DNA of 6,535 bases from Zoogloeaceae bacterium (GTDB lineage Bacteria; Pseudomonadota; Gammaproteobacteria; Burkholderiales; Rhodocyclaceae): NCBI GenBank assembly GCA_031282665.1, contig JAITDH010000204.1:1-6535 (forward strand). The letters run 5' to 3'. Of this stretch, positions 1 through 4,816 are shown piece by piece. The first letter of the stretch is position 1; the number at the start of each line of letters is the position of its first letter. The notes beneath the pieces are model-generated. The model saw nothing but the letters and a program-made list of their open reading frames with translations, did no database searches and was not told where the DNA came from. A program made the position numbers and the translations under genes.

Positions 1-454
1 GGTAGACCCAGGCCAGTCCGCGCCTGACCTGTTCGGCGTTCGCGTCCTTTCCCTGGCAATCGAGCTTCCCGACCGCGCGGCCATATTTGTCGGATTCGAC
101 GATCGTGGCTTCGACCGGGTGCTGGAGACACAGATCGGCCAGGGATTGCCGGGATTGCCGCCAATGCGCCTGACCCTTTTCCGGCGCGTCGATGCCGAAG
201 AGACGGATACGCACCTTCTTTTCCGTCGGCAGGCGAAGGGTCAGTGTGTCGCCATCGGCAACGCTCTCGACCCATCCCGTCACTTTCCCGGCGGACGGTT
301 GCAGAAACGGATCGAAGCGTTCGCGTATATCGAGGAGATACGCGGCGGGCAGCAGGGCAACCAGCGCGACCAGGAACCAGCGAAGCAAACGCCCGCCCGG
401 ACGACGACGACGCACGCCCAGCAACGCCGCCAGATATTTCAATGCGCTTTTCAT
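1..454 (-). CDS. Membrane-anchored SNase-like (thermonuclease family) protein, 3' end cut off by window edge
   Basis: Reading the minus strand from ATG at 454-452 gives 151 codons with no stop before the edge, so the C-terminus is missing. Residues 24-41 are a hydrophobic segment after an Arg-rich stretch (residues 15-25), suggesting an N-terminal membrane anchor or uncleaved signal with the nuclease domain outside the cytoplasm. The SNase fold follows: VADGDT (65-70), [11 protein letters not shown] (82-92), KYGRA (123-127) and a helix ending GLAWVY (146-151). These match the family's Ca-binding Asp (D69, D89), the catalytic Arg/Glu (R84, E92) and the second Arg (R126), so the visible active site looks intact; Thr41 of the staphylococcal enzyme is Ala here (A90). 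Likely role: Ca-dependent nuclease; the natural substrate is unknown. No good Shine-Dalgarno precedes this ATG, and an in-frame ATG 11 codons upstream (487-485) also lacks one, so the start is uncertain. It is divergent from the etf genes and probably unrelated to them. Confidence 0.85.
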   Translation of the reverse strand, partial: MKSALKYLAALLGVRRRRPGGRLLRWFLVALVALLPAAYLLDIRERFDPFLQPSAGKVTGWVESVADGDTLTLRLPTEKKVRIRLFGIDAPEKGQAHWRQSRQSLADLCLQHPVEATIVESDKYGRAVGKLDCQGKDANAEQVRRGLAWVY

Positions 455-472
455 CGGACAGGCAACCCCGCT

Positions 473-502
473 TTGTGACGCTATCATATACAATGGTACA
501 AT
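473..502 (+). promoter_or_regulatory. Candidate + strand promoter overlapping the divergent one
   Basis: TTGTGA (473-478), an 18-base spacer and TACAAT (497-502) match the sigma70 consensus at 4/6 and 5/6 positions. The -10 overlaps the minus-strand TATAAT. A second TACAAT lies at 489-494. If active, it would transcribe the repeat array and hairpins up to the terminator-like structure at 679-704, where no protein gene is evident. AT-rich stretches readily yield such matches by chance. Confidence 0.22.
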
Positions 503-529
503 TATACCCTGGATTGGCGGGATCAGGGA
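501..529 (-). promoter_or_regulatory. Candidate sigma70-type promoter for the SNase-like gene
   Basis: A perfect TATAAT lies on the minus strand at 506-501, about 45 bases upstream of the nuclease start. No recognisable -35 hexamer is found at 16-18 bases; that position (about 523-530) falls inside the GATCAGG tandem array. The call rests on the -10 alone, so it is either a weak or activator-dependent promoter or chance. Confidence 0.35.
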
Positions 530-561
530 TCAGGGATCAGGGATCAGGGATCAGGAATCAG
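521..561. repeat. Heptanucleotide tandem repeat, GATCAGG x5 plus one degenerate copy
   Basis: Five exact GATCAGG units occupy 521-555, followed by a degenerate AATCAG at 556-561. The unit has no spacer and is 7 bases long, so it is a short tandem repeat and not a CRISPR. It lies between the divergent nuclease and etf genes and covers the -35 region of the candidate nuclease promoter. The motif GCCACTGACGA follows at 582-592 and recurs after the other heptamer array near the right edge (6496-6506). Confidence 0.9.
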
Positions 562-602
562 AAGAAACCATACGCATACCGGCCACTGACGACTGACAAC
601 AA

Positions 603-619
603 AGCGCGCATTGCGCGCT
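603..619. other. Perfect stem-loop with ATT loop
   Basis: AGCGCGCATTGCGCGCT forms a 7-bp perfect stem with a 3-base loop. It lies between the CACTGAC-type motifs (582-597) and the inverted degenerate repeat (622-640). No T-tract follows on either strand, so it is not a convincing terminator. It shares the core GCATTGC with the stem-loop at 779-795. Confidence 0.6.
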
Positions 620-621
620 CT

Positions 622-640
622 CTGTCCTCTGCCTCCTGTC
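622..640 (-). repeat. Inverted relative of the heptamer element downstream of the ETF-QO gene
   Basis: The reverse complement of this stretch, GACAGGAGGCAGAGGACAG, matches 6463-6481 (GACAGGAGACAGAGGTCAG) at 17 of 19 positions. The two copies lie in opposite orientation on either side of the four-gene module, about 5.8 kb apart. Both are built from degenerate 7-base units. Confidence 0.6.
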
Positions 641-678
641 GCAATTCATCGTCATGCACGCGCCGGGAACGCATGACA

Positions 679-704
679 GGATGTTTCCGCGAACATCCGT
701 TTTT
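679..704 (+). terminator. Terminator-like hairpin with T5 in the intergenic region
   Basis: GGATGTT (679-685) pairs with AACATCC (692-698) across a 6-base loop and is followed by G and five T (700-704). This is the shape of an intrinsic terminator on the + strand, though the stem has only four GC pairs. No + strand protein gene precedes it, so it would end either an unrecognised short transcript or read-through into the etf region. Confidence 0.35.
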
Positions 705-778
705 CCGGGTTCCATTTGGGATTGTCATGATTTTTTTGTCATGGGGCCTTGCGCGGCGCGGTTTTCCGCGCTTCCTTC

Positions 779-795
779 ATGCTGCATTGCAGCAT
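779..795. other. Perfect stem-loop with ATT loop just upstream of the etf promoter candidate
   Basis: ATGCTGCATTGCAGCAT is a 7-bp perfect inverted repeat around ATT. It sits 20 bases before the candidate etfB -35 hexamer (815). Because AAAAA rather than T follows, it does not look like a + strand terminator; a protein-binding site is another possibility. A 6-bp hairpin, GCGCGG-TTTT-CCGCGC, lies shortly before it at 756-771. Confidence 0.5.
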
Positions 796-814
796 AAAAA
801 GGGCGTTTTCCCCA

Positions 815-843
815 TTGTCTTTATGGACACAATCAAGTACATT
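815..843 (+). promoter_or_regulatory. Candidate sigma70-type promoter of the etf module, overlapped by an imperfect palindrome
   Basis: TTGTCT (815-820), exactly 17 bases, then TACATT (838-843) matches the consensus at 4/6 in each hexamer. It is the best-spaced pair I found upstream of etfB. Transcription would start near 850, leaving a leader of about 295 bases. The -35 lies inside an imperfect palindrome at 814-833, whose arms are ATTGT and ACAAT, a possible operator. Prediction only. Confidence 0.35.
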
Positions 844-893
844 TCCACTCTATCAACTGGGCGAAAATGCCCGTCTTACAACAAGGAGAGAGT

Positions 894-1064
894 GTGTCCG
901 TTCTTCCAGACAGCATATTCCGGGCAAACGGGGCGGTCGCGGTCATGTTGCCTGCCATGCCTCACTCGCCGCCCACTCCCGTTTCCGCTCCTTTTCTTTC
1001 CCTTGTCTTTTCCGCGCGGCCGGGCGCGCTTTCGCGCGCCTGGAGATCTTCGCGCTGGCGGTGA
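894..1064 (+). CDS. Possible 56-residue leader ORF upstream of etfB
   Basis: A GTG at 894 is preceded by AAGGAG (883-888) with a 5-base gap, a good ribosome binding site, and the frame stays open to TGA at 1062-1064. The predicted peptide is rich in Pro, Ser, Ala and Arg, has no recognisable domain, and its middle is encoded by the pyrimidine-rich tract. In favour: the strong Shine-Dalgarno, its position just after the candidate promoter, and an end 19 bases before a terminator-like hairpin, as in a leader peptide. Against: unusual composition, no known homologue to my eye, and a non-ATG start. The same ribosome binding site also precedes GTG 892, in another frame that reads through into etfB. 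Confidence 0.2.
   Translation: MSVLPDSIFRANGAVAVMLPAMPHSPPTPVSAPFLSLVFSARPGALSRAWRSSRWR
961..1010 (+). promoter_or_regulatory. Pyrimidine-rich, G-poor tract in the etfB leader (possible Rho-loading region)
   Basis: Of 50 bases, 43 are pyrimidines (23 C, 20 T), with 5 G and 2 A. This is unlike the surrounding GC-balanced DNA. C-rich, G-poor, unstructured RNA is what Rho binds, and such tracts in long leaders can make expression Rho-sensitive. A function is inferred from composition alone. Confidence 0.3.
1023..1040 (+). other. GC-rich hairpin in the etfB leader
   Basis: GGCGCGC (1023-1029) pairs perfectly with GCGCGCC (1034-1040) across a TTTC loop. It directly follows the pyrimidine-rich tract. 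No T-tract follows, so it would act as a pause or structural element rather than a terminator. Confidence 0.5.
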
Positions 1065-1082
1065 CTCTTCTTTCAAGGGGTC

Positions 1083-1110
1083 GTGTCGGCCTGTGCCGAT
1101 GCCTGTTTTT
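1083..1110 (+). terminator. Attenuator-like hairpin with T5 just upstream of etfB
   Basis: Positions 1083-1090 pair with 1095-1102 (8 bp including two G-U pairs; core TCGGC/GCCGA) around a CTGT loop. CTG and five T (1106-1110) follow. The structure ends 36 bases before the etfB start. A terminator inside the leader, ahead of the etfB ribosome binding site, would be an attenuator. Stem strength is moderate, and no clear competing antiterminator was found by eye. Confidence 0.35.
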
Positions 1111-1134
1111 GGTTCGAGCAATCTTCAAGTAGAT

Positions 1135-1139
1135 GGAGG
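1135..1139 (+). promoter_or_regulatory. Ribosome binding site that fixes the etfB start
   Basis: GGAGG lies 7 bases before ATG 1147 but only 1 base before the in-frame ATG 1141. Normal spacing therefore selects 1147, giving the family-typical N-terminus [10 protein letters not shown]. Confidence 0.85.
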
Positions 1140-1146
1140 AATGATA

Positions 1147-1899
1147 ATGAAAGTTCTGGTTCCCGTTAAACGGGTGGTTGATTCCAACGTCAAGGTCCGC
1201 GCCAAGGCGGATGAAACCGGCGTGGATCTGGCGAATGTCAAGATGGCGATGAATCCTTTCGACGAAATTGCCGTGGAAGAAGCGGTGCGCCTGAAGGAAA
1301 AGGGTGTTGCGAGCGAGGTCGTGGTCGTCAGCTGCGGCGCGGCGGCCAATCAGGAAGTCCTGCGCACCGCGCTGGCGGTGGGTGCGGATCGGGCCATCCT
1401 GGTGGATACCGGCGATGCGGAGGTGCAACCCCTTGCCGTGGCGAAACTCCTCAAGGCCGTTTGCGCCAGCGAACAGCCGCAACTGGTCATCGCCGGCAAG
1501 CAGGCGATCGACGACGATTCCAACCAGGTCGGGCAGATGCTTTCCGCCCTGCAAGGCTGGCCGCAGGCCACCTTTGCTTCCAAGGTGGAAGTCGCCGATG
1601 GCAAGGCGAAGGTGACGCGTGAAATCGACGGCGGCCTCGAAACCCTGGAAATCGCCCTGCCGGCGGTGATTACCGCCGACCTGCGCCTGAACGAGCCGCG
1701 CTACGCCAAGTTGCCGGACGTGATGAAGGCGAAGAAGAAGCCGCTGGATACGACGACGCCGCAGGCGCTGGGGGTCGATGTCGCGCCGCGCTTGAAGACG
1801 CTCAAGGTGAGCGAGCCGCCGAAGCGGCAGGGCGGCGGCAAGGTGGCCGATGTGGCCGATCTGGTCAATAAACTGAAAAACGAAGCGAAGGTGATCTGA
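1147..1899 (+). CDS. etfB: Electron transfer flavoprotein beta subunit
   Basis: A 250-residue protein, the usual EtfB length. It pairs with EtfA to form the soluble ETF that collects electrons from acyl-CoA dehydrogenases and delivers them to ETF-QO. Visible hallmarks are the [10 protein letters not shown] start, [18 protein letters not shown] (36-53), GADRAILVD (79-87), the nucleotide-binding segment [17 protein letters not shown] (116-132), which holds AMP in group I ETFs, and [20 protein letters not shown] (156-175), the region of the ETF beta signature. [14 protein letters not shown] (185-198) corresponds to the recognition loop that docks on partner dehydrogenases; L189 aligns with the anchoring leucine of human ETF beta. 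This resembles mitochondrial-type housekeeping ETF rather than FixA or bifurcating forms. One base separates its stop from etfA, implying coupled, equimolar synthesis. Confidence 0.97.
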   Translation: MKVLVPVKRVVDSNVKVRAKADETGVDLANVKMAMNPFDEIAVEEAVRLKEKGVASEVVVVSCGAAANQEVLRTALAVGADRAILVDTGDAEVQPLAVAKLLKAVCASEQPQLVIAGKQAIDDDSNQVGQMLSALQGWPQATFASKVEVADGKAKVTREIDGGLETLEIALPAVITADLRLNEPRYAKLPDVMKAKKKPLDTTTPQALGVDVAPRLKTLKVSEPPKRQGGGKVADVADLVNKLKNEAKVI

Positions 1900-1900
1900 A

Positions 1901-2830
1901 ATGGCAATTCTCGTTATCGCTGAACACGACAACGCCGCCTTGAAGGCGGCAACCCGCAACACGCTGGCCGCCGCGACGAAGATCGGCGGAGAAGTCCATC
2001 TCCTGGTGGCGGGGAGCAACGCTTCCGGCGCGGCAAACCAGGGCGCCGCCTGCGCGGGGGTGAGCAAGGTGCTGCTGGCGGATGCGCCGCACTATGCCGA
2101 GCAGCCGGCGGAAAACCTGGCGGCGCTGGTGGTTTCCCTGGCGGGCGCCTATTCGCACATCCTCGCCCCGGCTTCTTCCTTCGGCAAGAATTTCCTGCCC
2201 CGCGTCGCGGCGCTCCTCGATGTGGCGCAGATTTCCGACGCGATCGAAGTGAAGTCGGCGGATACCTTCGTCCGCCCGATCTACGCGGGCAGCGCGCTGG
2301 CGACGGTGCAGAGCGCGGACGCGGTGAAAGTCATCACCGTGCGGGCAACGGCCTTCGACGCCTTGCCGGATAGCGGCAGCGCGCCGGTGGAGAGCATCGC
2401 CGCCGCGCCGGATACCGGCCTTGCCAAGCTGGTCGGGCGCGAGCTGACGAAGTCCGAGCGTCCCGAACTGGGCGCGGCGAAGATCATCGTTTCCGGTGGT
2501 CGCGGCCTGGGCAGCGGGGAGAATTACCGCCGCCTGCTGGAACCGCTGGCGGACAAGCTGGGCGCTGCCCTGGGCGCCTCCCGCGCCGCCGTGGATGCCG
2601 GCTTCGTGCCGAACGACTTCCAGGTCGGGCAGACCGGCAAGATCGTCGCGCCGCAGCTCTACATCGCCATCGGCATTTCCGGGGCCATTCAACACCTGGC
2701 GGGGATGAAGGATTCCAAGGTCATCGTCGCCATCAACAAGAACGAGGATGAGCCCATCTTCCAGGTGGCCGATTACGGTCTGGTCGCCGATTTGAACGAA
2801 GCCGTGCCGCAACTGGTCGCGGCGCTTTGA
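1901..2830 (+). CDS. etfA: Electron transfer flavoprotein alpha subunit, FAD-binding
   Basis: A 309-residue protein, typical of EtfA. The N-terminal half (about 1-180) is the variable alpha/beta domain that contacts EtfB; the C-terminal half carries FAD. FAD-site motifs in order: SGGRGLGS (198-205, with the conserved R201), ASRAAVDAG (226-234), [20 protein letters not shown] (241-260), GAIQHLAG (261-268, with H265) and VAINKN (276-281), then a conserved Asp in ADYGLVADL (290-298). Together these satisfy the EtfA signature LY-[IV]-A-x-GISG-x-IQH...AIN. Start ATG 1901 has AAGGTGA (1888-1894) six bases upstream, inside the end of etfB, and follows the etfB stop by one base, indicating translational coupling. 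It donates electrons to the ETF-QO encoded two genes downstream. No ferredoxin domain or other extension is present. Confidence 0.97.
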   Translation: MAILVIAEHDNAALKAATRNTLAAATKIGGEVHLLVAGSNASGAANQGAACAGVSKVLLADAPHYAEQPAENLAALVVSLAGAYSHILAPASSFGKNFLPRVAALLDVAQISDAIEVKSADTFVRPIYAGSALATVQSADAVKVITVRATAFDALPDSGSAPVESIAAAPDTGLAKLVGRELTKSERPELGAAKIIVSGGRGLGSGENYRRLLEPLADKLGAALGASRAAVDAGFVPNDFQVGQTGKIVAPQLYIAIGISGAIQHLAGMKDSKVIVAINKNEDEPIFQVADYGLVADLNEAVPQLVAAL

Positions 2831-2833
2831 TCC

Positions 2834-2865
2834 GGGAACGGCCCCGCTTCCTGGCGGGGCTTCCC
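2834..2865 (+). terminator. Hairpin between etfA and the dehydrogenase gene (partial terminator or mRNA-stability element)
   Basis: GCCCCGC (2841-2847) pairs with GCGGGGC (2854-2860) across a 6-base loop. Outside a 2-base bulge, GGGAA (2834-2838) pairs with TTCCC (2861-2865), for 12 bp in total. It begins 3 bases after the etfA stop. No clean T-run follows directly (a TTTT occurs only at 2879-2882), so full termination is doubtful; partial read-through or 3'-end protection of the etfBA message fits better. Confidence 0.5.
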
Positions 2866-2899
2866 TTGCATTTCCATCTTTTCAGAACAGGAGACATCA

Positions 2900-4723
2900 A
2901 TGAGTACCTATAACGCTCCCTTGCAAGACATGCGTTTCCTTTTGAACGAAATCGCTGGCTTGAAGGATATTCTGGCCCTGCCCGCCTTTGCGGAAGTCGA
3001 CGCGGACACGGTCGACGCGATCCTGGAGGAAGCCGCCAAATTCGCCGCCGAGCAGATCGACCCCATCAACGTCATCGGCGACCGGCAGAATTCTCCCAAA
3101 TGGGATAAGGGCGTGGTGACGGTCAGCCCCGAATACAAGAAGGTCTATAAGCTCTTTTGTGAAAACGGCTGGCATTCGATGCCCGGCGATCCCGAATACG
3201 GCGGCCAGGGCCTGCCCAACCTGGTGAATTTCGCGGTCAACGAAATGTGGCGTTCGGCTTCCATCGCCTTTGCCCTTTGTCCGATGCTGACCATGGGCGC
3301 GGTGCATGCCATCGAGCACCACGCTTCCGACGAAATCAAGAAGAAATACCTGCCCAAGATGGTCGACGGCACCTGGGGCGGCACCATGAACCTGACCGAA
3401 CCGCAGGCCGGTTCCGACCTCACCGCCATCCGCACCAAGGCCGTGCCCGATCCGAGCGGCGACGGCACCTATCGCATCACCGGCACGAAGATCTTCATCA
3501 CCTGGGGCGAGCACGACATGGCGGAAAACCTCATCCACCTCGTGCTGGCGCGCCTGCCGGATTCCGATCCCGGACTGAAGGGCATTTCGCTCTTCGTCGT
3601 GCCCAAGTTCTTCGTCAATGACGACGGCAGCCTGGGCGAACGCAACGACCTCATCTGCTCGGCCATCGAACACAAGCTGGGCATCAAGGGTTCCGCCACG
3701 GCGGTCATGTCCTATGGCGACAACATCGGCGCGAAGGGCTGGCTGGTGGGCAAGCCGGGCAACGGCGTTGCCTACATGTTCACCATGATGAACCACGCCC
3801 GCATCCACGTCGGCCTGGAAGGCATCGCGGTGGCCGAGCGCGCCTACCAGCACGCGCTGGCCTACGCGCGCGAACGCATCCAGGGCGCGATCATCGGCGA
3901 CGCGGAAAGCAAGACGAAGCCGAAGCCCATCCTGTTCCACCCGGACGTGCGCCGTCTGCTGATGGACATGAAATCGCGCACCGAGGCGCTGCGCGCCATC
4001 GGCTACTTCGCGGCGGGGCAGATGGACATCGCCAACAAGTCCACCGATCCCGCGGTTGCCAAGAAGGCGCAAGCCTACGTGGAACTCCTGACCCCGATCG
4101 TCAAGGGGTGGAGCACGGAAAGCTCCATCGACATCACCTCCGAAGGCGTCCAGGTGCATGGCGGCACGGGCTTCATCGAGGAAACCGGCGCGGCGCAGTA
4201 TTACCGCGACTGCCGCATCACCGCGATCTACGAAGGCACCACCGCCATCCAGGCCAATGACTACATCGGCCGCAAGACGGCGCGCGAGGTCAACAAGGAA
4301 ACGGGAGAAGTCGGCTTCACCGCCCGCGCCCTCTACAAGGAAATCGCCGCCTTCGCGGACGAACTCGCCAAGGACGCCAAGCTGGGCGACATCGGCAAGA
4401 ACCTCCAGGAAGCGGCCAAGGCGCTGATCGACACGACGGAATGGGCGATCAAGACCTATGGGCCGGAACCGCAGGTGGCTTCCGCCGGATCGGTGCCCTA
4501 CCTGAAGCTGGGCGGCGTCGTGCTGGGCGGCTGGCTGTTGGCCAAATCCGCGCAAATCGCGCAGAAGAAGCTCGACGCGGGAGAAACCGACGGCTACTAC
4601 AAGGGCAAGATCGCCACGACCCGCTACTACGCCAAGCATTGGCTAGTGCAGGCCACCGCCATCGCCCGGGAAATCACGGAAGGCGGCCCGTCCGTGCTGG
4701 GCCTGGAAGAACCGCTCTTCTAA
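2900..4723 (+). CDS. Large (~600-residue) acyl-CoA dehydrogenase, DmdC/FadE-like subfamily
   Basis: This 607-residue FAD flavoenzyme is far longer than the ~390-residue short/medium-chain enzymes. Approximate domains: N-terminal helical region (1-155), beta domain (160-275), C-terminal helical domain (285-455) and the extra C-terminal domain of this subfamily (about 468-600), containing GYYKGKIATTRYYAKH (565-580). Substrate and FAD contacts show in MNLTEPQAGSD (163-173) and IFITWGEHD (198-206). VQVHGGTGFIEE (417-428) is the conserved FAD-interface segment, and the catalytic base is the Glu of IYEGTTAIQ, E445, aligned with MCAD E376. It should form the alpha,beta double bond of an acyl-CoA and pass electrons to ETF. 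AGGAG (2889-2893) lies six bases before the ATG. The closest named relatives are often labelled 3-methylmercaptopropionyl-CoA dehydrogenase (DmdC), but that label is applied broadly; substrate unassigned. Confidence 0.93.
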   Translation: MSTYNAPLQDMRFLLNEIAGLKDILALPAFAEVDADTVDAILEEAAKFAAEQIDPINVIGDRQNSPKWDKGVVTVSPEYKKVYKLFCENGWHSMPGDPEYGGQGLPNLVNFAVNEMWRSASIAFALCPMLTMGAVHAIEHHASDEIKKKYLPKMVDGTWGGTMNLTEPQAGSDLTAIRTKAVPDPSGDGTYRITGTKIFITWGEHDMAENLIHLVLARLPDSDPGLKGISLFVVPKFFVNDDGSLGERNDLICSAIEHKLGIKGSATAVMSYGDNIGAKGWLVGKPGNGVAYMFTMMNHARIHVGLEGIAVAERAYQHALAYARERIQGAIIGDAESKTKPKPILFHPDVRRLLMDMKSRTEALRAIGYFAAGQMDIANKSTDPAVAKKAQAYVELLTPIVKGWSTESSIDITSEGVQVHGGTGFIEETGAAQYYRDCRITAIYEGTTAIQANDYIGRKTAREVNKETGEVGFTARALYKEIAAFADELAKDAKLGDIGKNLQEAAKALIDTTEWAIKTYGPEPQVASAGSVPYLKLGGVVLGGWLLAKSAQIAQKKLDAGETDGYYKGKIATTRYYAKHWLVQATAIAREITEGGPSVLGLEEPLF

Positions 4724-4738
4724 AACGCGCATTCCCGA

Positions 4739-4779
4739 CGGCCGGGGCCGACCTCCTTGCGAGGGGCCGGTCCCGGCCG
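4739..4779 (+). other. Strong stem-loop between the dehydrogenase and ETF-QO genes
   Basis: Positions 4739-4750 pair with 4768-4779 (12 bp, one G-U). After a small internal loop, CCTC (4752-4755) pairs with GAGG (4761-4764) around CTTGC. This is the most stable structure in the window by inspection. An A/G-rich stretch rather than a T-run follows, so it is unlikely to be an efficient intrinsic terminator. It ends 27 bases before the ETF-QO ribosome binding site and may protect the upstream message or tune downstream expression. Confidence 0.6.
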
Positions 4780-4816
4780 AAGAGGAAAGACGCCTACATA
4801 CAAAACGGAGGAGAAA

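Larger units (their letters stand above)
455..1146. other. Divergent intergenic region without a confident protein gene
   Basis: This ~690-base gap separates the minus-strand nuclease gene from etfB. All frames were read: the long open frames here do not resemble any protein family known to me and overlap repeats or pyrimidine runs. The region reads instead as regulatory. It contains overlapping divergent promoter-like boxes (473-506), heptamer repeats (521-561, 622-640), clustered small hairpins (603-619, 651-677, 679-698, 756-771, 779-795), an etf promoter candidate (815-843) and a structured leader (850-1146). The part from about 640 to 860 is visibly more T-rich than the genes. Confidence 0.7.

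Noticed and set aside
485..487. Upstream in-frame ATG (487-485, minus strand) as the nuclease start
   Set aside because: It has no Shine-Dalgarno and would lie only a few bases after the predicted transcription start; the later ATG gives a normal anchor-like N-terminus. Not excluded with certainty.
521..561. CRISPR array
   Set aside because: The units are 7 bases and directly adjacent with no spacers, so this is a short tandem repeat.
749..1132. Other small open frames in the etfB leader (749-1132 + and 876-1121 -)
   Set aside because: No convincing ribosome binding site or family resemblance. Only the GTG 894 ORF was kept, at low confidence, because of its Shine-Dalgarno.
1141..1143. ATG 1141 as the etfB start
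   Set aside because: Only one base separates it from GGAGG; ATG 1147 has normal 7-base spacing and gives the standard [10 protein letters not shown] start.
244..1146. Open frame continuous with etfB for about 300 codons upstream, suggesting an N-terminal extension or fusion
   Set aside because: The extension has no resemblance to EtfB or another family, passes through tandem repeats and the pyrimidine tract, and is antisense to the nuclease gene in part. The ribosome binding site at 1135-1139 and the family-typical N-terminus fix the start at 1147.
943..2812. Long antisense open frames over etfB and etfA (943-2067 and 1865-2812)
   Set aside because: Low-complexity His/Arg/Gly-rich shadows of GC-rich coding DNA with no family resemblance.
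2897..4639. 580-codon open frame antisense to the dehydrogenase gene
   Set aside because: A shadow of GC-rich codon usage on the opposite strand; the sense frame has complete family motifs and a ribosome binding site.
4757..4816. TTG at 4757 as the ETF-QO start
   Set aside because: It lies in the loop of the intercistronic stem-loop, has no ribosome binding site, and adds a basic non-conserved stretch. ATG 4817 has GGAGG at correct spacing.
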